A stretch of DNA of 64,000 bases from Alphaproteobacteria bacterium (GTDB taxonomy: Bacteria; Pseudomonadota; Alphaproteobacteria; Caulobacterales; Caulobacteraceae). The DNA lies in assembly GCA_018820205.1 (NCBI GenBank), contig JAHJOK010000075.1, positions 333,607-397,606 of the forward strand. Direction: 5' to 3'. Every line of letters begins with the position of its first letter. Within the stretch, counting starts at the first letter, position 1. Positions 34,890 to 44,065 of the stretch are shown in pieces. The notes beneath the pieces were generated by a model. The model was not told where the DNA came from, ran no database searches, and was given only the letters and a program-made list of their open reading frames with translations. Position numbers and translations under genes: made by a program.

Positions 34890-35987
34890 ATGTCCTCCCT
34901 CTTCGACCCCATCGATCTCGGCGCCCTTCGTCTGAAGAACCACATCGCCATGGCCCCCCTGACCCGCAGCCGCGCGGTCGAGGGCGAAGTGCCGACGCCG
35001 CTGGCCGTCGAATATTACGCCCAGCGCGCCTCGACCGGCCTGATCATCTCCGAGGCCACCCAGATCAGCCGTCAGGGTCAGGGTTATCCGAACACGCCCG
35101 GCATCTTCACCGACGAACAGGTCGCCGGCTGGAAGCCGATCGTGGATGCCGTCCATGCCCGGGGCGGAACGATGGTCGCTCAGTTGTGGCACGTCGGCCG
35201 GGTTTCGATCCCCGACTATCAGCCCGATGGCGGTCAGGCCGTCGCCCCTTCGGCCATCGCTGCCGAAGGCCGGGCGATGAGGCCCGACTTCTCCATGACC
35301 CCGTTCCAGACGCCGCGCGCCCTGACCGTGGACGAGATCCGGTCCATCGTCGCCGACTATGCCCACGCGGCCGAGATGGCGAAGAAGGCCGGCTTCGACG
35401 GGGTCGAGGTCCATGCCGCCAACGGCTATCTGATCGACCAATTCCTGAAAGACGGTTCGAACCAGCGCACCGACAGCTATGGCGGCTCGGTCGAGAACCG
35501 CAGCCGGTTCATGCTGGAGGTCGTCGCCGCCGTCGTCGCCGTGTGGGGCGCGGACCGGGTCGGCATCCGCCTGTCGCCGTCGAACGGCGCCAATGGCACG
35601 AAGGATTCCGATCCCGCCGCGATCTTCCTGCATGCTGCGGCGGCGCTGAAGCCGTTCGGCCTGGCCTATCTGCACCTGATCGAGGGGGAGCCCGACACCC
35701 CCATGTCGATCAAGGACGGCGCCCCGCAACTGGCCAAACCGATCCGCGAGGCCTTTGGCGGCCCGGTCATGCTGAACGGCGGTCTGACCCGCGAACTGGC
35801 CGAAAAGGCCATCGCCGAAGGCCGCGCTGACCTGATCAGCTCGGGCGTGCCTGTCCTGTCCAATCCCGATCTGGTCGAACGCTGGAAACGGAATGCGCCC
35901 CTGAACGCCCCCGACAAGGCGACGTTCTACGGCGGCGGCGCCAAGGGTTACACGGACTATCCGACGCTGGAGACGGTCGAGGCCTGA
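34890..35987 (+). CDS. nemA: Old yellow enzyme family alkene reductase (NemA-like)
   Basis: The 365-residue flavoprotein reduces activated C=C bonds using NADPH and FMN. It has the OYE layout: LGALRLKNHIAMAPLTRSRA at the N-terminus, then the substrate-binding HAANGYLIDQFLKD, then YGGSVENRSRF. It resembles N-ethylmaleimide reductase and xenobiotic reductase. The ATG at 34890 follows an AGGTG ribosome binding site. A GTG at 34881 also opens the frame. A bidirectional hairpin terminates it. Confidence 0.92.
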   Translation: MSSLFDPIDLGALRLKNHIAMAPLTRSRAVEGEVPTPLAVEYYAQRASTGLIISEATQISRQGQGYPNTPGIFTDEQVAGWKPIVDAVHARGGTMVAQLWHVGRVSIPDYQPDGGQAVAPSAIAAEGRAMRPDFSMTPFQTPRALTVDEIRSIVADYAHAAEMAKKAGFDGVEVHAANGYLIDQFLKDGSNQRTDSYGGSVENRSRFMLEVVAAVVAVWGADRVGIRLSPSNGANGTKDSDPAAIFLHAAAALKPFGLAYLHLIEGEPDTPMSIKDGAPQLAKPIREAFGGPVMLNGGLTRELAEKAIAEGRADLISSGVPVLSNPDLVERWKRNAPLNAPDKATFYGGGAKGYTDYPTLETVEA

Positions 35988-35997
35988 TCGTCTTTCC

Positions 35998-36024
35998 GAC
36001 CCGGCCGGTTTCGCCGGTCGGGTC
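35998..36024. terminator. Bidirectional hairpin after the alkene reductase gene
   Basis: GACCCGGCCGG pairs with CCGGTCGGGTC over 11 bp with one G-T pair and the loop TTTCG. It lies between the two convergent stops. No T-run follows, so Rho help may be needed. Confidence 0.6.
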
Positions 36025-36727
36025 AGCCGGCCTCGTCTGCGGACGCGAACCGTGCGTTCTCCGACACGTCCTGGGTCCGGCAGTGGGTCCACAGGTCTTC
36101 TTCGGTGCTGTCGTCGATGGCCAGCCGGGCGGTGCGTTTCACCGTGTCGACGTCCAAAACCTCGTAGGTCACGCTATAGCCGCCGGCGCTTCGGCCCGTT
36201 TCGGTGACGCAGCGCTGCTCCTCGCGCCAGCTGTTGGGGCCGGTCTGCAGGAACTGGCCGGGTTCGCAGCCGCCGTAGTCGATGGTGAAGGCCGTCGGCG
36301 TCGCCCAGGCGATGTCGCCGTCGCCGGGCCAGACCGCATTGCAGTCCAGATCGCCCCGCACGTAATAGCCGAGCGTCATCGGGATCGGTTCCGGCTCGGT
36401 CTCGCCCTCGGCCAGGGTGACGCCGGTCGGAGCGTCGGCGTCCGCCGAAGCCTCGTCGCCGATGTCGCCCAGCAGATCCTCCAGGGTGCGATCAGCGGAT
36501 GACGACGGCGGGCGTGCTGCTTCCGGCCGCGACGCCTGGAGGCGCTCGGCGGCGGTCAGCGGCGGCTGGGCGTTGGGTCGTGTCGTCAGCGTCGATTGCG
36601 CCGGGGCGGCGTTCAGCGCGCGCGTCGTCGCACTGCCTTGGTCCTGCGCCACGGAGGGGCCGGCCATCAGCAAGGCGCCGCCCGCGAGGATCAGGGCGGT
36701 CGAGGGGAATTTTGATCGTGCGTTCAT
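36023..36727 (-). CDS. Secreted protein of unknown function, 234 residues
   Basis: The precursor starts with a signal peptide (MNARSKFPSTALILAGG, ending SVAQD). A long, low-complexity Ala/Pro/Asp region follows, and then a compact C-terminal domain with four Cys residues (LDCNAVW, GGCEPGQ, EQRCVTE and THCRTQD) that could form two disulfides. I do not recognise the family. The start at 36727 is chosen for the signal peptide over an in-frame ATG 30 bases upstream. Confidence 0.7.
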   Translation of the reverse strand: MNARSKFPSTALILAGGALLMAGPSVAQDQGSATTRALNAAPAQSTLTTRPNAQPPLTAAERLQASRPEAARPPSSSADRTLEDLLGDIGDEASADADAPTGVTLAEGETEPEPIPMTLGYYVRGDLDCNAVWPGDGDIAWATPTAFTIDYGGCEPGQFLQTGPNSWREEQRCVTETGRSAGGYSVTYEVLDVDTVKRTARLAIDDSTEEDLWTHCRTQDVSENARFASADEAG

Positions 36728-36836
36728 GCCGTCCTGTCCACCATACTCCAGCGACAAAACGAAGGCGGAGCGCCGAGGTTCAGTCTCGATCGCGCCTGAC
36801 GGAAGATGACGCGCGAACCGCGCCGCCGATGGGGGT

Positions 36837-38483
36837 CTAGCCCCGTTCCTTCGTCTTGGTGAAGGCGACCTTGGGGAACCGCTCCATCACATAGCCGGTC
36901 TCCCAGCTGGACTTGGCCAGGAACACCGGGGCCTGGTCGATGTCCGTGGCCATCTGGCCGCGGTATTTGGACATGAAATCCTCAACGTCGGCCCTGTCTC
37001 CGTCGATCCAGCGCGCCTCGGCATAGGGGCTGTGCTCGAAGATGACGTCCAGCCCATATTCCTCGCCCAGCCGGTCGGCCATGACCTCGAACTGCAGCTG
37101 ACCCACGGCGCCGACGATGAAGTCGGACCCGATCTCGGGTCGGAACAACTGGGTCACGCCTTCCTCGGCCAGGCCGTCCAGCGCCTTCTTCAGGTGTTTG
37201 GCCTTCAGCGGATCCTTGACCCGCACCCGTTGCAGGATCTCGGGCGCGAAATTCGGCAGGCCGGCGAAACGGATCATGCCGCTTTCCGACAGGCTGTCGC
37301 CGACCCGCAAGACCCCGTGGTTGGGAATGCCGATCACGTCTCCGGCGAAGGCGTCGTCGGCCAGTTCGCGGTCGCTGGCGAAGAACATGATCGGCGCATT
37401 CACGCTCAGCGACTTGCCGGTGTTCTGGACCTTCAGCTTCATGCCGCGCTTGAACGATCCCGATGCCATGCGGAACATGGCGATACGGTCGCGGTGGTTG
37501 GGGTCCATGTTCGCCTGAACCTTGAACACGAACCCGGTCACCTCGGCCGAGCCGGGTTCGACCGTGATCTCGACCGGAGCAGGGGCGTTGCGCGTCTCGG
37601 GCGGGGCCTCTTTCCGGGCCGGCATGGTCTTGGGCGGCGGGGCCCATTCGCCGATGGCGGCCAGCAGTTCGTCGATGCCGAAATGGCGCAGGGCCGATCC
37701 CCACAGCACCGGGGTCATATGACCCTCCAGGAAGGACTGCCGATCGAACGCCGGATAGCCGCCCTCGACCAATTCCCTGGCGTCCATCAGCGCCGGATGC
37801 TCGCCCTCCTCGAAATACTGACCGGCGTCTTCCAGCGGCAGGGCGGGGGGATGGCCGGCGTCCTCGACCGCGCCGGGAACCTTGCGCGCATAGGGCTGGA
37901 ACCGGCCTGTCCCCATCTCGACCATGCCGCGCAGGCGATTGCCGCTCTCGGCCGGCCACCAGATGGGGGCGGGGTCGAGCTGAAGCCGGGACGCGATCTC
38001 GTCCAGCAGGGCCATCGGATCCTGGGCCTCGCGGTCCAGCTTGTTGATGAAGGTGATGATAGGGATGTCGCGCAGGCGGCAGACCTCGAACAGCTTCAGG
38101 GTCTGCGGCTCGATCCCCTTGGCGGCGTCCAGCACCATGATGGCGCAGTCGGCGGCCGTCAGGGTGCGATAGGTGTCCTCGGAAAAGTCCTCGTGCCCCG
38201 GGGTGTCCAGCAGGTTGAACATCTTGGCCACGCCGTCCGACGTCGTGTGCTCGAACGTCATGACCGAGGCGCTGACCGAAATCCCGCGTTCCTTCTCGAT
38301 CTTCATCCAGTCGGACTGGGTGCGCCGGTTCTCGCCTCGCGCCCGCACCGCCCCGGCCGCCCGGATGGCGCCCCCGGACAGCAGGATATGCTCGGTCAGC
38401 GTGGTCTTGCCGGCGTCGGGGTGGGCGATGATGGCGAAGGTCCGCCTGCGGGCGGCCTCCTGTTCGAGAGTGAGCTTGGACAT
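36837..38483 (-). CDS. prfC: Peptide chain release factor 3
   Basis: The 548-residue GTPase removes RF1/RF2 from the ribosome after termination. The P-loop AHPDAGKT is at residues 20-27, followed by the switch region and NKLD. The three-domain layout and the length fit RF3. The start at 38483 gives MSKLTLEQEAARRR, with a GGAAAG ribosome binding site just before it. The in-frame extension further upstream runs through the promoter region. Confidence 0.96.
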   Translation of the reverse strand: MSKLTLEQEAARRRTFAIIAHPDAGKTTLTEHILLSGGAIRAAGAVRARGENRRTQSDWMKIEKERGISVSASVMTFEHTTSDGVAKMFNLLDTPGHEDFSEDTYRTLTAADCAIMVLDAAKGIEPQTLKLFEVCRLRDIPIITFINKLDREAQDPMALLDEIASRLQLDPAPIWWPAESGNRLRGMVEMGTGRFQPYARKVPGAVEDAGHPPALPLEDAGQYFEEGEHPALMDARELVEGGYPAFDRQSFLEGHMTPVLWGSALRHFGIDELLAAIGEWAPPPKTMPARKEAPPETRNAPAPVEITVEPGSAEVTGFVFKVQANMDPNHRDRIAMFRMASGSFKRGMKLKVQNTGKSLSVNAPIMFFASDRELADDAFAGDVIGIPNHGVLRVGDSLSESGMIRFAGLPNFAPEILQRVRVKDPLKAKHLKKALDGLAEEGVTQLFRPEIGSDFIVGAVGQLQFEVMADRLGEEYGLDVIFEHSPYAEARWIDGDRADVEDFMSKYRGQMATDIDQAPVFLAKSSWETGYVMERFPKVAFTKTKERG

Positions 38484-38558
38484 GGTCTTTCCGGTGGGCG
38501 GGGCGAGGTAGCGCGCGCGGCCGCCAAAGTCACGCGATGGCGGTCCGGGCCGAGTTCT

Positions 38559-38571
38559 CGACACAGTGTCG
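38559..38571. promoter_or_regulatory. Perfect 13-bp palindrome in the prfC upstream region
   Basis: CGACAC-A-GTGTCG is a perfect inverted repeat, 76 bp upstream of prfC and 108 bp upstream of the divergent 53-residue gene. Such a site could be a repressor operator. No regulator can be assigned. Confidence 0.4.
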
Positions 38572-38679
38572 ATAATGTGAGCGAAAACCCCTCGCCAATC
38601 AGGGTCTTTCGGCGCATTCTGCGTATGCGAGACGATCCGGGCACGCATCCGGGCGCCGCAGGGAAGAAAGGAAACGACT

Positions 38680-38841
38680 ATGGCTCTGCTGGATTCAGCA
38701 CACCGCGTTTCAACGGCCCGCGCTCCGTCGCGGCCCCTGTCGGAACGCAAGATTCACCCGTCGATCTGCCTGGTCTCGGGCTTCGGCTTCATCATCGTCA
38801 GCGCGCTGGCGGTGCATGTGGTGTTCAACGCCCTGTTCTAA
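38680..38841 (+). CDS. Small single-pass membrane protein, 53 residues
   Basis: The 53-residue frame follows an AAGGAAA ribosome binding site. The N-terminus is polar and basic, and residues 29-52 form one hydrophobic segment (ICLVSGFGFIIVSALAVHVVF). The hydrophobic and charged blocks are sharply separated, as expected of a real membrane peptide. I know no family. It lies alone between prfC and the polysaccharide operon, and hairpins follow its stop. Confidence 0.6.
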   Translation: MALLDSAHRVSTARAPSRPLSERKIHPSICLVSGFGFIIVSALAVHVVFNALF

Positions 38842-38853
38842 GGGCGGGATTCA

Positions 38854-38901
38854 CGGGTTCGTCCGGCGGCGTGAACCCGCAGCCAGCAACAAGCTGGCTG
38901 C
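38854..38901. terminator. Two hairpins between the small membrane gene and the polysaccharide operon
   Basis: CGGGTTC (38854-38860) pairs with GAACCCG (38873-38879), and GCAGCCAGC (38879-38887) pairs with GCTGGCTGC (38893-38901). They lie between two convergent stops and probably end transcripts from both sides. Confidence 0.6.
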
Positions 38902-38903
38902 GT

Positions 38904-39815
38904 CTACAGGCGGTGCCCGGTCAACCGCTCGACCGCGTTCACCCGCTCGGCCCGGCTTGTCAGGGGCGAAAGTTCCCGGTCCAGTTCCGCAACCTTCGCG
39001 GCCACCAGGAACCGATACCAGAATCCCTGAAGTCCGTGATAGATCAGACCTTCGGGGCCGTCGAGGAACCCTGCCTGAACGAAGTAACGGTACAGAAAAT
39101 ACAGCAGCGGTCCGGCCCCCATCGACGCGCGATTATAGACCTGTTCCTTCAGCCAGCGCTTGCCGGCGACGGCCAGAGACGAGCCTTTGACGGTGTTGTC
39201 TTCGCTCGTTTCCGAAAGACCGTAGCGCGTGTTCAGCACATCGATCGCTTCGCGGGTGGCGTATTTGTTATGCTTGTCGGTGAAGTAGGTCAGATCCTTC
39301 AGGTTGATGTCCGCGAACCCCCCGTCGAAGGTGACGCTCGACCCCGCGTCCAGCACGATATGTTCGTCCATCCATCGCTGCTCGATCCGGCCCTTGCCGC
39401 GTCGCCAGATGCGCAGCATCGTCAGCGGGTATCGGCCGCCATGTTTGATCCAGCGCCCCATGAAGACGTGTTTGCGCTTCAGGCTGACGCCCGTGATGCC
39501 TGGCGATAGCCCATCCAGCCGTCGCTTGATTTCCGCAGCCAGGTCGTCCTCGACGACCTCGTCCGCATCCAGGCGCATGATCCAGTCCGCGCTGATCGGT
39601 GCGTTGTCCAGACCCCACTGGAACTGTTGCGCATAGTTGACGAACGGATGGGGCAGGACCTGGGCCCCCGCCGCCCGGGCGATGGCGACGGTTTCGTCGG
39701 TCGAGCCCGAGTCGATCACGAAGACCTCGGTGGCGAACGGCCGCACGGACGCCAGCGCGCGCGCGAGGTGAATCTGCTCGTTGAAGGTCAGAATGACCAC
39801 CGCGACGGATGTCAT
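38904..39815 (-). CDS. Family 2 glycosyltransferase
   Basis: The 303-residue cytoplasmic enzyme has a GT-A fold start, VAVVILTFNEQIHLARAL, with the nucleotide-sugar motif DSGSTDETV and the metal-binding MRLDADEVV. It resembles WaaE/KdtX-type glycosyltransferases that add sugars to lipopolysaccharide or exopolysaccharide precursors. The ATG at 39815 overlaps the upstream stop (ATGA). It is the last gene of the leftward polysaccharide operon. Donor and acceptor sugars cannot be read from sequence. Confidence 0.88.
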   Translation of the reverse strand: MTSVAVVILTFNEQIHLARALASVRPFATEVFVIDSGSTDETVAIARAAGAQVLPHPFVNYAQQFQWGLDNAPISADWIMRLDADEVVEDDLAAEIKRRLDGLSPGITGVSLKRKHVFMGRWIKHGGRYPLTMLRIWRRGKGRIEQRWMDEHIVLDAGSSVTFDGGFADINLKDLTYFTDKHNKYATREAIDVLNTRYGLSETSEDNTVKGSSLAVAGKRWLKEQVYNRASMGAGPLLYFLYRYFVQAGFLDGPEGLIYHGLQGFWYRFLVAAKVAELDRELSPLTSRAERVNAVERLTGHRL

Positions 39816-40393
39816 GCCTGGCTGTCCTTGGCGGCGCGTTTTCGCGTGCGCGTCCGTTTCGCCGGATTGCCGACATAGACGCCCCAAGGCTCCAGATCGC
39901 GGAACGCCACGGCGCGCGCGCCGAGGACGGCGCCCGCCCCCACGCTCACGCCCGGTCCCACGAAGGCCTCGGCCGCGATCCAGGCCCGCTCGCCCACCAC
40001 GATGGGGGCGGTCACCAGCTGGAAATCCGGATCGTCGATGTCGTGCGTGCCCGCACACAGATAGGCGCCCTGGGATACCAGCGCCCAGGCTTCCAGCGTG
40101 ATCGGGGCCATGGAATAGATCGTCGCTCCGCCCCCGATGCAGGCGTGGTCGCCGACCGTCAGGTTCGCCGGATGCCAGATCTTCGCCGTGCCGTAGATGA
40201 CGGCCGTCGCTGAAATCTTCGCTCCGAACAGCCGCAGCAGAAATCGGCGCCAGGGTCGCATCACCGGCGGAGTCCAGGACGCGCACAGGCTCCAGGTGAT
40301 GTTCCACGTCAGGCGCGCCAGCCGGTGCCGCAGCGAAAAGCTGGGACCGCCCTCGAGCGGACGGCTGGAGACGGCGGGCAAGGGATCGCTCAT
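39812..40393 (-). CDS. WcaF-like hexapeptide-repeat acetyltransferase
   Basis: The 193-residue protein has a left-handed beta-helix built from hexapeptide repeats in its C-terminal half (for example ISATAVIYG, LTVGDHACIGGGA, VSVGAGAVLGARA). It ends with GVYVGNPAKRTR, as in WcaF and WcaB-like O-acetyltransferases. It probably acetylates a sugar of the repeat unit. The start at 40393 and the stop at 39812 both overlap neighbours by four bases. The N-terminal part (FSLRHRLARLTWNITW) fits the WcaF family. Confidence 0.85.
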   Translation of the reverse strand: MSDPLPAVSSRPLEGGPSFSLRHRLARLTWNITWSLCASWTPPVMRPWRRFLLRLFGAKISATAVIYGTAKIWHPANLTVGDHACIGGGATIYSMAPITLEAWALVSQGAYLCAGTHDIDDPDFQLVTAPIVVGERAWIAAEAFVGPGVSVGAGAVLGARAVAFRDLEPWGVYVGNPAKRTRTRKRAAKDSQA

Positions 40394-41574
40394 GATGTCG
40401 CCTCGATGACCCGGACCAGGCTCGCGGCCGTTTCCCGGATGTCGAAATGCCGCTGGAACGCCACCAGCGCCTTGAACCTCATAGTCCTCCGCGCGTCGTC
40501 GGAAAGCGACAGCCATCGGGACAGCAGCGCTTCCGTCCCCCCCAGGGTGTCGGTTTCGACCAGACCTCCGCCGGACTCCTCGATCTCGCGCCAGATATTG
40601 ACCTTGTCGCTGATCAGGACGGGCGTGCCGACGGCGAGCGCTTCAGCGACCGCAATGCCGAAATTCTCCTGATGGGAGGGCAGGATCATGGCTTGGGCGC
40701 CGCGCAGGGCGCCCCATTTCGCGTCGTCGTAAAGGGGGCCGGGCCACACGACCCGGTCGGCGACGCCGAGCGCGTCTGCCCTCTGTTTCAGGGTCTCGGC
40801 CCAGCCTTCGCTGTCGGGTCCGGCCATGACAAGTCGGACGTCCGATTGGGCCGCCGTCCGGGCGAAGGCCTCTATGAGCAGATCGCATCCCTTCTTGGGA
40901 TGAATGCGGCCGAAGAACAGGATGTAGGGCGCAGGTCCCAGTTCGGGGACGGCCTCGGCGAGGGCGCGGGCCTGTCGTTCGTCGATTTCGTCAGGCGGCG
41001 CGCTGATGCCCAGGCCAACGACCAGACCCTTGTAAGGGTGACCCAGGAACGGCTTGCGCGCCAGCTTCTGTTCCTCCGCGCAGGTGAACAGGACGGCGTC
41101 GGCCCCGGCCAGAAGGCGACCTTCACCAAAGGTCCAGAACAGCTGTTTGGCCACATGTTTCAGCGGGTACCGTTTCCGAAACCACGGATCGAGCATGCCG
41201 TGCGTGAAGACGAAATAGGGCGTCGACGCGCCGACCAGCACGCGTGAGGCCGCCAGGCTCGCATAGTTCCAGAGGCCGTGGACGATCACCGCGTCATAGT
41301 CGGCGACGTGCGCCCGAAGCCAGGGAACCAGCCGCTCCGAATACCCATACCGTTGCAGGCCGGGCAGTCGTGACAGCGTTGATGTCCCGCCCATCGCGTG
41401 GACGGGAAACGGATGTCGGGTCAGGTAGCGGGCGTCCGCAGGGTCGGTCGATACGACCTCGGAGACGGCGCTGCCGTCCTGGGTCCAGCGATGATCCAGT
41501 TGGCGCAGCGCCTCGATCGGGCCTCCGCTTGCGGGGTCCGTCGAAGCGATGACATGCAGCAGTCGGGGGGTCAC
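40390..41574 (-). CDS. Family 4 glycosyltransferase
   Basis: The 394-residue enzyme has two Rossmann domains (GT-B fold). The C-terminal domain has the retaining GT4 pattern: ILFFGRIHPKKG, later LPSHQENFGIAVAEALAVG with its E-x7-E core. Donor and acceptor are unknown. The GTG start at 41574 overlaps the flippase stop (GTGA). It sits in the middle of the leftward polysaccharide operon. Confidence 0.9.
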   Translation of the reverse strand: MTPRLLHVIASTDPASGGPIEALRQLDHRWTQDGSAVSEVVSTDPADARYLTRHPFPVHAMGGTSTLSRLPGLQRYGYSERLVPWLRAHVADYDAVIVHGLWNYASLAASRVLVGASTPYFVFTHGMLDPWFRKRYPLKHVAKQLFWTFGEGRLLAGADAVLFTCAEEQKLARKPFLGHPYKGLVVGLGISAPPDEIDERQARALAEAVPELGPAPYILFFGRIHPKKGCDLLIEAFARTAAQSDVRLVMAGPDSEGWAETLKQRADALGVADRVVWPGPLYDDAKWGALRGAQAMILPSHQENFGIAVAEALAVGTPVLISDKVNIWREIEESGGGLVETDTLGGTEALLSRWLSLSDDARRTMRFKALVAFQRHFDIRETAASLVRVIEATS

Positions 41575-42995
41575 GACGTCCGCCTGAAAGGGGCCGCCCT
41601 GAGCAGGCTCGACATCGGTCCGGCGAGACGGCGAAAGCCCGAAACGATCTGGTACTGACTGATGACGAGAGCAACAGGGTTCACCCTGATCGACCTGGAG
41701 ACGAACCCGACCACGACCAGCAGGGCCAACCCCTCCGCCGCGACCTGGCCGATCGCCATGCCTAGCGGCCCCCACGACTGCGCGAACAGGGCGCCGATCC
41801 CCAGACCGACGACACCGGACGCCAGTATTCCCATGACCGGCCACAGCAGCTGGTTCGCTCCCATCAGATAGGTCAGGGGGGTCTTGGCGGTCTGGGCTAT
41901 CAGGGTGAAAATCAGGAACACGATGGCGAGGGGATAGTGAAACACGACGTCCCCGTGCGTCCAGACTTCAAACGCCATCGGACCGCCGATCAGAAGGCCC
42001 AGCGCCAGAACCGTGAAGCTCGCGATCGCGACCTGGCCCGTGATTGCGATCAATCGCGCCGTCTGGGCGGAGTCGCCGGCGCCGCTGGATCGCGAGAACT
42101 CGAGTTGCACGACCGACATCAACAGCGCGCTGACCTGATCGATGACGCGGTTGGCGGTGGCGTAGACGCTGAAAAGGCCGACGGCCGCCGGACCGGCGAT
42201 CGCGCTGAGCACGATCCGCGGTCCCTGCACGCCGATGAAGTTGACGCCGAGATGCAGCAGGGCGATGCCGATGGACGGACCGATCAGAAAGCGGAGCGTC
42301 GGGGGATGGATCGCGATGCGGCGCAGGCTGAGCCAGGTCACGGACCGCTTGGCCAGCACCGCCTGAATGATCAGATCGACAGCGGCCACCGACGCGATGG
42401 TCAGCGCGGCCGCGACCGGCGGCTGACCCAAAAGCCCGACGATCACCACCAGCGCCAGCAACTCGACCAGCCGCATCGCGCCGGACACGAAATTGGGTGC
42501 GCCGTAGCGGCCCGCGGAGAAGGTCACGCCGAAGAACAGGCCCTTGACCGTGTTGATCCAGACCTGAAACGCCATGGCCATGGTGATGACGATGATGCCC
42601 GTCGCATCGATGTGGGTGACCTTCAGGAGCGGACCTATGGGAATCAGGCTCGAGGCGACATAGACCGCGACGATGACCGGAATGAAGATCAGGCCAAGCG
42701 CGGCCAGCGCCGTTGCGAACACCCGTTGCGACTGTTCGCCGTCCGAGGCTGCGGAGGCCCTGACGATCTCGGTGCTGGCGGCGTTCGCGAGGCCGAAATT
42801 GCTGAACGAGATCAACGTGGCGATGGCGGTCAGGGCGACCCATTCGCCGTAGGCCGTGAGGCCCCACGAGCCGAGAAGCAGGGGAACGACCCCCAGCGTG
42901 TTGAGGAACAGCGCCGCACGGGACACCAGCTGGCCGCCCAGCCCGTCCAGAACGCGCCTGAACGTCGACTTGTCCGTGCCCGGCGCCGGGGTCAT
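41571..42995 (-). CDS. Polysaccharide flippase (Wzx-like)
   Basis: The 474-residue membrane protein has about twelve hydrophobic segments and belongs to the MATE/MOP superfamily of polysaccharide exporters. Wzx proteins flip undecaprenyl-linked repeat units across the inner membrane for polymerisation by Wzy. A Wzy-like polymerase is encoded in the divergent operon, so the locus appears to use the Wzx/Wzy route. The gene overlaps both neighbours by four bases. The sequence is too variable to predict the sugar. Confidence 0.87.
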   Translation of the reverse strand: MTPAPGTDKSTFRRVLDGLGGQLVSRAALFLNTLGVVPLLLGSWGLTAYGEWVALTAIATLISFSNFGLANAASTEIVRASAASDGEQSQRVFATALAALGLIFIPVIVAVYVASSLIPIGPLLKVTHIDATGIIVITMAMAFQVWINTVKGLFFGVTFSAGRYGAPNFVSGAMRLVELLALVVIVGLLGQPPVAAALTIASVAAVDLIIQAVLAKRSVTWLSLRRIAIHPPTLRFLIGPSIGIALLHLGVNFIGVQGPRIVLSAIAGPAAVGLFSVYATANRVIDQVSALLMSVVQLEFSRSSGAGDSAQTARLIAITGQVAIASFTVLALGLLIGGPMAFEVWTHGDVVFHYPLAIVFLIFTLIAQTAKTPLTYLMGANQLLWPVMGILASGVVGLGIGALFAQSWGPLGMAIGQVAAEGLALLVVVGFVSRSIRVNPVALVISQYQIVSGFRRLAGPMSSLLRAAPFRRTS

Positions 42996-44065
42996 CGGTC
43001 GGCCGGAAGTCGCGCGACGACGGCGAGCATTTCGTCGAGGCGTTCATCGTTGCTGTAGCCGCTCGACAGGCAGCGCGCCCGACCCGCCAGCGCGACGGCG
43101 CGTCTGTCGACTTCATGGTTCAAATACCACCGGCACTGATCGACCAGTTCGTCGTCATCCTGGAAAAACGCGGCTTCCGCCCCTTCCTTGAACAGCGACA
43201 GGTGTTCGGATGTTCGTTCCGCCAGCATGAACGCGCCGCAGGCGGGAATTTCCACGCTCCGCGTCGTCTGCAGGTCCCGGTTGAGCTTCCTGAGAAAGCA
43301 CAGATTGATCCGTGATGCGCACAGGACGCGGGCATAGTCGTCGCCGTACAGCGCCCGTCCTTCGATGCGAACACCGTCCAGGGGCGGGGCGCGTTCCCAG
43401 CCGGACCCCCAGACGCGCACGGGCAGCCCGGCCGCCGCCAGGGCCGCGATCGCGCGATGGCGATCGGGTTCGTAGGTGCCGATGAAGCTGATGTCCGCGC
43501 CGAATGCTTCGCGTTCCCCGACGCTCGGAACCAGGGGGCGATGAATCTTGGGATCATAGGCGTTGGCGACGAAGACCGGCCGGACGCAACCGAGCCTCGA
43601 CAGGTCCTCGACGCCATAGGATTTGGTCGTGAAGAAGACGTCGTAGTCCCGGACATGACTGTCGAAGGCGCGGGAGCGATTGTGTCGCTGTCCCATGTCG
43701 TCGGGCGAATAGCCGACGATTCTGAGGTCGGGGGCGAGGCGACGCGCGGTTCTGAGCGTGGCGCGCCGGACCGACAGCGCCTTGTCCAGCCAGAGCTGGT
43801 CTGGCTTGTCGCGGACCATCGCCGATCGGATCTGTTCGTTGACGGCCATCGGATCCGGCGTCGGAGCCGGCAGGCCCGATCGGTAGGCAGCGTAGCTGAT
43901 CCTGCTCATGGGGCCGAAGCGCCAGTTCGGACGCCGCGTCGCGATCCGTTCCACCTGGCAACCCAGCCGTTCCAGTCCTTCGCACCGTTGCAGACTCGTC
44001 GAGCCGGCCAGCAACTCGCCCACGTACAGGATCTTGCGATGTGCGGGCGCAGGCGCTGTCTTCAT
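42992..44065 (-). CDS. CgeB-like glycosyltransferase
   Basis: The 357-residue protein has a GT-B-type layout. The C-terminal block (INLCFLRKLNRDLQTTRS, then EIPACGAFMLAERT) is that of the glycosyl transferase family 1_2 (CgeB-like). The N-terminal domain carries ILYVGELLAGSTSLQR. Donor and acceptor are unknown. The ATG at 44065 overlaps the upstream MptE-like gene stop. A longer in-frame start upstream only reads through that gene. Confidence 0.82.
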   Translation of the reverse strand: MKTAPAPAHRKILYVGELLAGSTSLQRCEGLERLGCQVERIATRRPNWRFGPMSRISYAAYRSGLPAPTPDPMAVNEQIRSAMVRDKPDQLWLDKALSVRRATLRTARRLAPDLRIVGYSPDDMGQRHNRSRAFDSHVRDYDVFFTTKSYGVEDLSRLGCVRPVFVANAYDPKIHRPLVPSVGEREAFGADISFIGTYEPDRHRAIAALAAAGLPVRVWGSGWERAPPLDGVRIEGRALYGDDYARVLCASRINLCFLRKLNRDLQTTRSVEIPACGAFMLAERTSEHLSLFKEGAEAAFFQDDDELVDQCRWYLNHEVDRRAVALAGRARCLSSGYSNDERLDEMLAVVARLPADR

